From Trebonia sp963811335 (GTDB taxonomy: Bacteria > Actinomycetota > Actinomycetes > Streptosporangiales > Streptosporangiaceae), in the NCBI GenBank assembly GCA_963811335.1, contig CAWERB010000021.1:1-64000 (forward strand): a stretch of 64,000 nt of DNA, in the 5' to 3' direction. Positions within the stretch are counted from its first letter, which is position 1; each line of letters begins with the position of its first letter. Shown one piece after another: positions 26,680 to 34,383 of this stretch. The position numbers and the translations under genes were made by a program. Below the pieces are notes generated by a model. It was not told the origin of the DNA, ran no database searches, and saw only the letters and a program-made list of their open reading frames with translations.

Positions 26680-28149
26680 TCAGCAGGTGGAGTTGGCCTG
26701 GGTGACCAGGCCGATGCGCCAGGGAATGGCGTTGTAGTTGGGGTAGGAGCCCGGTGCGTCGCCTTGGAAGAGGTACTGAATGTTGCAGGGGCTGATGGTG
26801 AGGGTCTGGTCGTAGCCGCTGCGGATCATCTCGCCGCTGCTGAAGTCCTGGGTCCACGCGGCGCCGCTGCTGAAGGTGACGTTGCTGGCGGCGATGAACG
26901 GGTTGCCCTGGGTGTTAGCCAGCGGCGTCCAGGAGCCGTTGATGGCGTTCGAGGTGTAGGAGGTGAAGTACCGGTGGCCGGCGGAGTTGATTGCCTCGAC
27001 GATCAGCAGGTACTCGTTTTGCCCCGCGACCTTGTATACGTTGTCGGCCTCGAAGAAGTTGGACGGGGTGGAGTTAGAGGCGGCGATGACCGGCTGGCTC
27101 ATGCCATTCGGGAAGCTGCTCAGGGATGTCTGCGACCGGTACAGGTGCCCGTTGTCGTCCATGGAGAACAGGTAGCAGTTGGCGCTGTCGCAGATGACCC
27201 AGGAGTCGACCCAGAAGCCCGAGCCGATGTTCTGCGAGATGATGGACGGCATGCCGGAGTAGAAGGTCTGGGTGGCGCTCCACCCCGACGGGTTGGCGAC
27301 GTTGGGGTTGGTGGAGTAGCCGATATTGCTGCCCATCTGGTAGATCACGTACCACAGCTTCTGCGGGGCGACGTAAAACAGTTGCGGTGCCGTCTTGTAG
27401 CCGCCGCCGATCGCCGTCTGATCCGCGTACACCGGCACCGCGTTAGCCGCCTGCGACCAGTTGGAGAAGCTGAGGAACTCCATGCCGTAGGCGCCCGAGG
27501 AGTTCACCGTCGAGGCGGCCACGTACCACTCGCCGTTGTAGTTCACCACCGAAGGGTCCTTGACCGCGATGATGTTGTGGGAATCGGAGTGCGGGCTGAT
27601 CAGCACCCCGCTGGAAGTCCATCTGAAGCTGCTCGGCAGCGAGCCCGTCGGCGTCGGCGTTGGCGTCGGGGTTGGGGTAGGGGTAGGCGTCGATGTCGAG
27701 GTGGGGGTGGGACTGGGCGTCGTGCCGCCAGTGCAGGTGACGCCGTTCAGGGCGAAGCTTGCCGGGGCGGGGTTGGCGGCGTTGTTCCACGAGCCGTTGA
27801 AGCCGATCGTCGTAGAGCCCCCGGTGCCGAGAGCGCCGTTGTAGCTCTCGCTGACGGCGGTGACCTGCGTGCCGGACTGCGAGTACGTGGCGTTCCATCC
27901 CTGCGTCACCGTCTGTCCCGCGGTGAAGTTCCAGGTCAGCGTCCACGAGTTGACCGGGCTGCCGAGGTTGGCGATGGCGACGCTGGCGGTGAACCCGCCA
28001 GTCCACTGCGAGGAGACGGTGTAGCCGACCGAGCAGCCAGCCGACGCCGCACTGGACGAGACTGCGTCGGCCGTCCAGGCGGCACACGCCACCGCCGCCA
28101 CCGTGGCGCATACCGCCAACCGCCCGGTACGGGATCGGGACAGGTTCAT
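26680..28149 (-). CDS. Secreted CBM2-GH62 alpha-L-arabinofuranosidase
   Basis: 489 aa from ATG 28149 (AAGGGA upstream). Order: signal peptide (about 1-40), CBM2 cellulose-binding module (about 42-140; C-SVGYTVSSQWTGGF to NGVTC, with conserved Trp residues), a (TP)n linker, then a GH62 five-bladed propeller starting FRWTSSGVLISPHSDSHN and containing IIAVKDPSVVNYNGEWYV with the catalytic Asp in KDPS. GH62 enzymes cut arabinose side chains from arabinoxylan. It is complete and unbroken. A GTTTGCGCTAAC dyad upstream suggests LacI-family control. Confidence 0.92.
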   Translation of the reverse strand: MNLSRSRTGRLAVCATVAAVACAAWTADAVSSSAASAGCSVGYTVSSQWTGGFTASVAIANLGSPVNSWTLTWNFTAGQTVTQGWNATYSQSGTQVTAVSESYNGALGTGGSTTIGFNGSWNNAANPAPASFALNGVTCTGGTTPSPTPTSTSTPTPTPTPTPTPTPTGSLPSSFRWTSSGVLISPHSDSHNIIAVKDPSVVNYNGEWYVAASTVNSSGAYGMEFLSFSNWSQAANAVPVYADQTAIGGGYKTAPQLFYVAPQKLWYVIYQMGSNIGYSTNPNVANPSGWSATQTFYSGMPSIISQNIGSGFWVDSWVICDSANCYLFSMDDNGHLYRSQTSLSSFPNGMSQPVIAASNSTPSNFFEADNVYKVAGQNEYLLIVEAINSAGHRYFTSYTSNAINGSWTPLANTQGNPFIAASNVTFSSGAAWTQDFSSGEMIRSGYDQTLTISPCNIQYLFQGDAPGSYPNYNAIPWRIGLVTQANSTC

Positions 28150-28488
28150 GACTGTTCCCTTCCACGGGATCACCTGAACGCCTACCGGCACGGTGCCTCC
28201 CGCAATTGTTTGCGCTAACACACTGCCTTAAGCCCAGATGCTCGCACGGTGACCCTAGGATCGGCGCCCTGAAGCCTCGGTTTTGAGAATTCCCGCAGTT
28301 CAGATGGCTACCGATAATGAAAATTTCAGCTGATCTAAGCGGCTGAGGCGAGGAGTTGTGAGCGTTCACGCCAATGGTACGAGCGCCGCCGGGACGGCCT
28401 CCATCAGGAGTTAACCGCTACTCAACGTTGCCCTGGTCAGATTGCATCGACAAATGGATTGCCTGTCACCACGATCTAAGGAGAACTC
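28150..28488. other. Divergent promoter region: GH62 and DUF4232 lipoprotein
   Basis: Contains the dyad at 28208-28219 described separately, and an AAGGAGAACTC ribosome binding site just before the lipoprotein start at 28489. AT content rises at about 28280-28330. No further gene seen. Confidence 0.55.
28208..28219. promoter_or_regulatory. LacI-family-like operator upstream of GH62
   Basis: GTTTGCGCTAAC is a 12-bp dyad around GCGC with one mismatched pair (perfect form GTTAGCGCTAAC). LacI-family repressors of sugar genes bind sites centred on such CG-symmetric cores. It lies about 60 bp before the GH62 start. The cognate repressor gene is not in the window. Confidence 0.5.
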
Positions 28489-29106
28489 ATGAAGATTCAC
28501 CACATCGCAGCGGTAGCGACCGGTCTTGCCGCGGGCGGGTTGGCTGTCGTCGGCTGCTCCCCGAGTTCCAGCACCGCCGCCAGTTCCACGGTCACGACCT
28601 CTCCGGCTAGTTCAGCCGCCGCTCACGGCTCTGCCACGCGGGCAGCCCAGTCCGCCAGTCCGGCTTCGTCTCAGCAGGCGCATGCCGCCGGCGGTACCTG
28701 CCAGGCAGCACAGCTGAGCTACGCCTTGGGTGCCCTGACCGGGACCTCCCAGCGGACCCAGGTGGTCGACCTGACCAACAAGGGATCCTCCGCGTGCACG
28801 CTTCAGGGTTTTCCCGGCGTTGACCTGCACGGCGCCGCCAACGGCCAGCAGAGCTTCACCTGGTCGCTGGTACGCCAGTCCGCCCCCTACTCCGCCGTGA
28901 CGCTGGAGCCGGGCCAGACCGGCCACTTCAGCCTGATCTACCTGCCCGGCACCTCAGCCAGCACTGACATGACCGTGGTCAAGCTGGTCATTACCCCGCC
29001 CAACGCCTACACCCAGGGCCAGCTCACCTGGAACCAGTCCGTGGTGCTGCAGGACGGCGCGACCCACCCGGGCACTTACATCACCCCCGTAGTGGCCGGC
29101 TCCTGA
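28489..29106 (+). CDS. DUF4232 lipoprotein
   Basis: 205 aa with an excellent ribosome binding site. Lipoprotein signal: MKIHHIAAVATGLAAGGL and lipobox LAVVGC, followed by a Ser/Ala/Thr-rich tether of about 55 residues. The DUF4232 domain starts CQAAQLSYALGALTGTS and has the typical VVDLTNKGSSACTLQGFPGV, then a FSLIYLPG region. The family is common in actinobacteria and has no established function; it is expected on the outer face of the membrane. Divergent from the GH62 gene. Confidence 0.85.
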   Translation: MKIHHIAAVATGLAAGGLAVVGCSPSSSTAASSTVTTSPASSAAAHGSATRAAQSASPASSQQAHAAGGTCQAAQLSYALGALTGTSQRTQVVDLTNKGSSACTLQGFPGVDLHGAANGQQSFTWSLVRQSAPYSAVTLEPGQTGHFSLIYLPGTSASTDMTVVKLVITPPNAYTQGQLTWNQSVVLQDGATHPGTYITPVVAGS

Positions 29107-29216
29107 GCTCACCTAGGCGGCTGGATCTACCTGGGCTGGTATGCCTTACCTGCCGTGACGTGTAACTTTCAGCAGGATCGATCAGGAAACGCCAGTTCAG
29201 CGTAGTTCGCCCGGGC

Positions 29217-29238
29217 CGTCGTTGACCCGTCGTTGACC
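29217..29238 (+). promoter_or_regulatory. Tandem CGTCGTTGACC repeat upstream of the GH51-like gene
   Basis: An 11-bp sequence is repeated exactly at 29217-29227 and 29228-29238, each copy containing a TTGACC -35-like hexamer, about 95 bp before the start codon. This may be a promoter with duplicated -35 or a direct-repeat operator. Confidence 0.4.
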
Positions 29239-29331
29239 CGGCTCCGCGCCCGGATAGACGATCGCGGACGCATGGCGGGCTTACCCGCCCGTCCCCGCTC
29301 ATACCAGTCGGTCACCCCTTCAGGAGCTGTC

Positions 29332-31476
29332 ATGCGCGCGTCCATGACCATAAGGTCCGCCCTGATATCCGCGCTCGGAGCCGTCGCGCTGGCCGGCAGC
29401 GCGCTCATGGCTCCAGGCGGCGGCGCCACGGCCGTCGCGGCGACCGGGGGCGGCGCCGGGGGCACCGTCGCGGCCGCCGGGGCAGCCGCCGCGGCCGCCG
29501 GGTCCACGGTCAACGTCACGGTGAATGCCGCGGAGGGCCTAGGCACGATCCCGTCCACTGCCTACGGGCTGAACACGGCGGTCTGGGACTCCCAGATGAA
29601 CACGACGCAGACCCAGGGACTGCTCAAGGCGGCGGGCGTGGACATGCTGCGCTACCCGGGCGGCTCCTACGGAGACGCGTACAACTGGCAGGACAACACC
29701 GTCCAGGGCGGCTTCGTAGCCCCCGGGACGGACTTCGACCAGTTCATGGGCACGGCGCAGGCGACCGGCGCGCAGCCGATCCTCATCGCCAACTACGGGA
29801 CCGGCACCCCGCAGGAGGCGGCGGCCTGGGTCCAGTACGCCAACGTCACCAAGGGTTACGGCGTGAAGTACTGGGAGATCGGCAACGAGCAGTACGGCGA
29901 CGGCATCTACGGCGCGAACTGGGAGGCCAACAACTACTCCGACAAGAGCCCGGCGCAGTACGCGACCGAACTGCTCCAGTTCGCCAGCGCGATGAAGGCG
30001 GTCGACCCGTCGATCAAGATCGGGGCCGTGCTGACCCTGCCGGGCAACTGGCCGGACAGCGTGGTGGCCTCCGGTGCGAGCGGGGACTGGAACCAGCAGG
30101 TGCTGTCGATCGCCGGGCCGGCCATCGACTTCGCCATCGTGCACTTCTACCCGCCGAGTTCCCTGGGCGCGTCGGTGGTGAATGCCCCCGATCAGCTGGG
30201 CGGGGAACTGGCCCAGCTTCGCCAGGAGATCAACCAGTACGCTGGCGCTCACGGGCCGGGCATCCAGGTCGCGATGACCGAGACCGACGGGAACAACTTC
30301 ATGGACACCCAGCCCGGGGCGCTGTACGGGGCGGACACCTACCTGACCTCCCTGGAAAATGGCGTGTTCACCGTCGATTACTGGGACCTGCGCAACGGCG
30401 CGACCGCCATCTCCACGGCGCCCGACGGCGCGACCGACTACGGCGACGAGGGCGTGCTGTCCAGCGGGGGCTGCGTGGGCAGCACCTGCGAGCCCGCGAT
30501 GAGCACCCCGTTCCCGTCGTACTACGCGATCTCCATGCTCAGCAAGCTCGGCCTGCCCGGCGACACGATGGTGAACGCGGGCACCGACCAGCAGATGGTG
30601 ACCGCCCACGCGGTGCGCAACGCCAACGGCGACCTGAGCGTCATGCTGATCAACAAGGACCCGGCGAACTCCTACCAGGTCAGCCTGCACTACGCCGGCT
30701 TTACGCCGGCCAGCGCGGCGCCGACCGTCTACGCCTACGGCGATGAGGCGTCATCGATCACCTCCGCGCCGCAGGGCACCAGCGCGAGCCAGGCCCTGCC
30801 CCCGTACTCCATCGAGACGATCGTGCTGCAGCCGCGGGCGGGCACCGCGAGCGCGCTGAGCGCCCCGGGCGCCCCGTCGGCCAGCAACGTGACGGACACG
30901 CAGGCGACCGTGTCGTGGGCCCCGTCCAGCGGCGGCCAGGTCGACAAGTACGAGGTCTACCGGCAGTTCGGCACCACCAGCGAACTGCTCGGCACCTCGA
31001 CGTCCGGCTCGTTCACCGTGCTGAACCTCAATCCCGGCACCGCCTACACGCTCAACGTGGTCGCCGTGGACCACAACGGCTACCAGTCGGTGCCGTCCGC
31101 GCCGGTCCGGTTCACCACCGGCACCCCAGCCCACAGCACCTGCGCGGTGACGTATGACGTGTCGGACGGGTGGGGGAGCGGTTTCGTCGCCAACCTGACG
31201 ATCACCAACACCGGGCCGAATGCGATCAACGGCTGGACGCTCGCGTTCTCCTTCCCGTCAAGCACCGAGTCGGTCACCGCGAGCAACTGGAACGGCAACT
31301 GGACCTGGAGCGGGACAAACGTCCAGGTCACCAACCTGAGCTGGAATGGCGACCTCGCGCCCAACTCCGGCAACACGGTGTCCCTGGGCTTCGTCGCCAA
31401 CCAGAACGGCGCCTACCCGTCACCGGCGTCCTTCACCTTGAACGGCACCGTCTGCGCCACGACCTACTCCTCGTAG
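29332..31476 (+). CDS. Secreted GH51-like glycosidase with FN3 and CBM2
   Basis: 714 aa from ATG 29332 (CAGGAG upstream; the earlier in-frame starts lack one). Signal peptide, then a Gly/Ala-rich stretch, then a TIM-barrel glycosidase (about 60-410) with LRYPGGSYGDAYNW, acid/base in YWEIGNEQYG and likely nucleophile in AMTETDGNNF, and a C-terminal beta domain to about 500. FN3 follows (SAPGAPSASNVTDTQATVSW) and a CBM2 closes the protein (CAVTYDVSDGWGSGFVANL to NGTVC). The fold and GNE motif resemble clan GH-A arabinofuranosidases; the exact family is uncertain. It would act outside the cell on cellulose-bound hemicellulose. Confidence 0.8.
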   Translation: MRASMTIRSALISALGAVALAGSALMAPGGGATAVAATGGGAGGTVAAAGAAAAAAGSTVNVTVNAAEGLGTIPSTAYGLNTAVWDSQMNTTQTQGLLKAAGVDMLRYPGGSYGDAYNWQDNTVQGGFVAPGTDFDQFMGTAQATGAQPILIANYGTGTPQEAAAWVQYANVTKGYGVKYWEIGNEQYGDGIYGANWEANNYSDKSPAQYATELLQFASAMKAVDPSIKIGAVLTLPGNWPDSVVASGASGDWNQQVLSIAGPAIDFAIVHFYPPSSLGASVVNAPDQLGGELAQLRQEINQYAGAHGPGIQVAMTETDGNNFMDTQPGALYGADTYLTSLENGVFTVDYWDLRNGATAISTAPDGATDYGDEGVLSSGGCVGSTCEPAMSTPFPSYYAISMLSKLGLPGDTMVNAGTDQQMVTAHAVRNANGDLSVMLINKDPANSYQVSLHYAGFTPASAAPTVYAYGDEASSITSAPQGTSASQALPPYSIETIVLQPRAGTASALSAPGAPSASNVTDTQATVSWAPSSGGQVDKYEVYRQFGTTSELLGTSTSGSFTVLNLNPGTAYTLNVVAVDHNGYQSVPSAPVRFTTGTPAHSTCAVTYDVSDGWGSGFVANLTITNTGPNAINGWTLAFSFPSSTESVTASNWNGNWTWSGTNVQVTNLSWNGDLAPNSGNTVSLGFVANQNGAYPSPASFTLNGTVCATTYSS

Positions 31477-31638
31477 CCGCGGGCTCCGCCGCCTGACCGC
31501 CGCCGTCAGTCGTCGGGCCGCGGCCGCCCATCCGATCATCCCGGGGTCGCGACGCGCTTGGCCGGGAAACGGCGAGGGTGCCGTCGCGGCCGGCCTGGCG
31601 GGCGGCTGCGACGGCACCCGTGTGAGAGCCTGCTCAGG

Positions 31639-33278
31639 TCAGCAGGTCACGGTGAGGCTGGAGGGGGCCGTTCCCGAGGCGGTGAAGCCGAACGAGACCG
31701 AGCTTCCCGGGTTGATGCTCCCGTTGTACGGCTCGTTGGTCACCGTGACGGCCGCCCCCGACGAGGTGAACACGCCGTTCCAGCCGCTGCTGACCTGCTG
31801 GCCGCTGGGCCATGTCCAGCTCGCCTTCCAGCCGGTGGTCGCGGAGCCCCCGGCATTGCTGACCGTCACCTGGCCCTGGAAGCCGCCGGACCAGCTGTTC
31901 GTGACCGAGAACGCGCACGACAGCGTCGCCGGGGGCGGGGTGCTCGGCGGCGGAGCTGCCGCTCCCGGCCCCGGGCAGCGGGAACTCCATCCCCGCCAGC
32001 AGCGACTGCTTCAGCGAGCTAACCGGCGTCGCGTCGTAGTTGTTGTCCAGCAGGTCGTAGGAGTCCTCGCCGTTGAGCGCCCAGTAGGTCCAGCCCATCC
32101 ACTTGTTGCCGCTGATGTAGGACACCAGGCTCTGGAACCACTGGCCCTGTGATCCGGCGGCGGAGGACTCGACGTCGGACGACGCGTTGCCGGTGCCGAA
32201 CTCGCCGACCCACACCGGCGCGGTGCCCTGGGCGTAGATGTAGCCCCAGTACTTGTTCCACACGGCGTCCAGGCTGGCCGCGGTGGTGGAGGAGTTGAAC
32301 CAGGTCTGCTGGAACAGGTTGGGCCCGTAGTCGTGCGCGGAGTAGACCACGTGCCCGGCTGAGCTCAGCGTCACCGGGAACTGCGCGACGCCCTGCAGGT
32401 CACCGCCCCACCAGGTGGAGTCGAAGCCGCTGGATGCCGACGCGTCAGGGAACTCGCTGATGCCCTCGCAGAAGATCAGCGCGTTGGGGTCCGCCGCCAG
32501 GATCGCGTTGCCGGCCTGCTGGTAGGCGAGCCGGACGTCGGTGGTCGGTGTCGCCGGAGCCCCAGGTGGCACCCTGGGCGTAGGTGTCCCCGGCGGGGGT
32601 GTGCGGCTCGTTGCGCAGGTCGAACCCGATCACCGTCGGGTTGCCCGCGAACATCTTCGCCAGCGTCGCCCAGTCGTTGACCCAGGCCTGAGCTGGGGTA
32701 CGCGCTGGTGTACCACAGGCCGTTCTGCTCGGCGGACTCGCCGGCCTCGGAGCGGTGGTCGTCGAGGATGACCTTCAGCCCGGCCTGCCCGGCGGCGGTC
32801 ACGATCTTCTGCAGGTCCTGCAGCGCGTTCAGGCCCTTGAGGTCGGTGTTGATGGAACCGCCGGTGTTGTTACTGAACGACGAGGTTCTGCGGGACGATC
32901 GGCGTCTCCACCATCTGGTTGGAGAACGGGATGCGGATCGTGTTGTAGCCGAGCGCGGCGATGTCGTTGATGACCGTGTGGTAGTCCTGCACCCACAGGC
33001 CGTGCGCGATCTCGTCCGGCGTCTCGAAGCCGTACCAGTTGATGCCGGCGATGCGGACCGGGTTGCCGTTCGAGTCGAGGATCTGGTTCCCGCTGGTGTG
33101 CCAGTAGCCCGCGCCGACCCCCTGGGTCGAGGCCGCCAGGGGGACGGGTGCATGGGCGGCGGCGTCCGCGGGGGCGGCGCCCGCGGTGAGCGGCAGCACT
33201 ATCCCCCCTGACGGCCACCGCCACCGAGCAGGCCGCGGCGAGCGCCGCGGCGAGCTGCTTGCGTTTTCCATGTGTCAT
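31639..33278 (-). pseudogene. Secreted GH5 cellulase with CBM2 (five frame breaks)
   Basis: From ATG 33278 (AAGGAG seven bases upstream) to TGA 31639. Stitched across frames it is complete: signal peptide, QGVGAGYWHTSGNQILDSNG, RIAGINWYGFET, NTIRIPFSNQMV, ILDDHR, GFDLRNEPH with the acid/base Glu, VYSAHDYGP, APVWVGEFGTG with the nucleophile Glu, WTYWALNGEDSYDLL, then a CBM2 ending SSLTVTC. The breaks lie near 33200, 32875, 32692, 32556 and 31955. Every domain survives, so sequencing indels are the simplest explanation. Function: endo-1,4-beta-glucanase acting outside the cell. Confidence 0.8.
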
Positions 33279-33651
33279 GGTCGCGCTCCTTGCGGACGTG
33301 AGTCTTTCCTGCACGACGTGCAGGAAGAAAGGCCCGGATGAGCGGCGCGGTGTTCGAAGGCGCCTTCCGGAAGCCAACTGGACGGTAAATCTGCCCGCTG
33401 ATACCGGTCAAGGAGCGGCCTTGGCGCATGCTGGCAAGCAGGTGCTGGAGGGCGGCCTCGCATGGAACTTTCACGCGCCGCGGCAAGCGCTACCCGAAGG
33501 ATTCAGCTTGACCGGCTCTCCCGTGCCAGCCGTCAGGGTGGACGACATGCTGGCACGACTCATGACTAGCCGGCAGCCGAACGTCCGATGCGCCACCCGG
33601 GTAGGCTTGTACCTGAGATAGCAGTGCAGGGGCTGCGGGAAGAAGGCAGAC
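33279..33651. other. Divergent upstream region: GH5 and PRC-barrel genes
   Basis: Contains the 33306-33326 hairpin and a perfect 12-bp palindrome GAAGGCGCCTTC at 33356-33367, both on the GH5 side. On the right, GGAAGAAGGCAGAC precedes the PRC-barrel start. No additional gene. Confidence 0.55.
33306..33326. promoter_or_regulatory. Perfect 9-bp hairpin just upstream of the GH5 start
   Basis: TTCCTGCAC and GTGCAGGAA surround a 3-nt loop GAC, 28 bp before the start codon of the GH5 gene and probably in or near its 5' leader. It may be an operator dyad or an mRNA hairpin that affects expression. Confidence 0.55.
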
Positions 33652-34008
33652 ATGGTTGAGGCTGCTGACATCCGGGAATGGCGTGGCCATGACGTGGTCG
33701 ACGCCGAGGGCCACAAAATCGGCGCGATGGAGTCCGTCTACGTGGACACCGCCACCGACCTGCCGTCGTTCGGCACGGTCACGATCGGGCTGCCGGGTCG
33801 GCACCGGCTGGTGTTCGTGCCCATTGACCACGCGACCGTGGGCCCCGGGTACGTCAAGGTCCCCTACGACAAAAAGCAGGTGAAAGACGCCCCGTCGATC
33901 GGCACTGACAGCGTTCTGCCCGCGGGCGCTGAAGAGGCGGTCTTCCAGCACTACGGCCTGGCGTACCAGTCAGGCGCCGGCGGTGAGCGGCGGCTGGCCC
34001 GCCGCTGA
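33652..34008 (+). CDS. PRC-barrel domain protein
   Basis: 118 aa. The first 80 residues form a PRC-barrel: IREWRGHDVVDAEGHKIGAM, VYVDTATDLPSFGTV, and HRLVFVPIDHATVGPGYVKV. PRC-barrels occur in photosynthetic reaction centre H subunits, RimM and many small stress-associated proteins in actinobacteria. The C-terminal part (FQHYGLAYQSG and a basic tail) is typical of the actinobacterial version. It is followed 25 bp later by a tiny membrane protein, so the two are probably co-expressed. Confidence 0.85.
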   Translation: MVEAADIREWRGHDVVDAEGHKIGAMESVYVDTATDLPSFGTVTIGLPGRHRLVFVPIDHATVGPGYVKVPYDKKQVKDAPSIGTDSVLPAGAEEAVFQHYGLAYQSGAGGERRLARR

Positions 34009-34033
34009 GCCGCCCGACTGAGCGGAGAATCAG

Positions 34034-34204
34034 ATGATTGCCCTTTTCCTGCTACTGATAATCGTGGCGATCGCGCTGGGCATCGTGGGCGTCGTCGCGA
34101 AGGGACTGCTGTACCTGCTGATCATCGGCATCGTCGTGTTCCTCGCCGCTATCCTCCTGGGTGCCCTGCGGATGCGGCGGCCCGGCCGGCGGCAGGCTAG
34201 GTAG
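34034..34204 (+). CDS. 56-residue hydrophobic membrane peptide
   Basis: ATG 34034 with GGAGA upstream. The protein is nearly all hydrophobic: IALFLLLIIVAIALGIVGVV, a Lys-Gly turn, then LLYLLIIGIVVFLAAILLGA, and a basic tail RMRRPGRRQAR. It should form two membrane helices with both ends inside. Similar small proteins with hydro-rich cores follow stress or PRC-barrel genes in actinobacteria; no function is established. Confidence 0.75.
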   Translation: MIALFLLLIIVAIALGIVGVVAKGLLYLLIIGIVVFLAAILLGALRMRRPGRRQAR

Positions 34205-34383
34205 CCCTGGGGTTGCCGGGCGCGGGCTCGGGGGAGTGCCGGGGCTTTTCCCGGTCGGGGAGGCTGTCGGCGGGTGCGCTGGGCGTCGAGGAGCTGCCCG
34301 GCCTGCTTCCAGGCCCGGTTGCCGTGGCGGTCGAACTGGAGCCGGTCGAGGAGCAGCGCCGCGGAAGGCCAGGCGGGCTGGAT

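Noticed and set aside
27560..27844. Val-Gly repeat ORF on the plus strand
   Set aside because: Antisense translation of the Thr-Pro linker of the CBM2-GH62 protein.
32541..33211. Plus-strand ORFs opposite the broken GH5 gene
   Set aside because: The minus strand, once frames are joined, gives a complete GH5-CBM2 enzyme; the plus-strand readings have no motifs.
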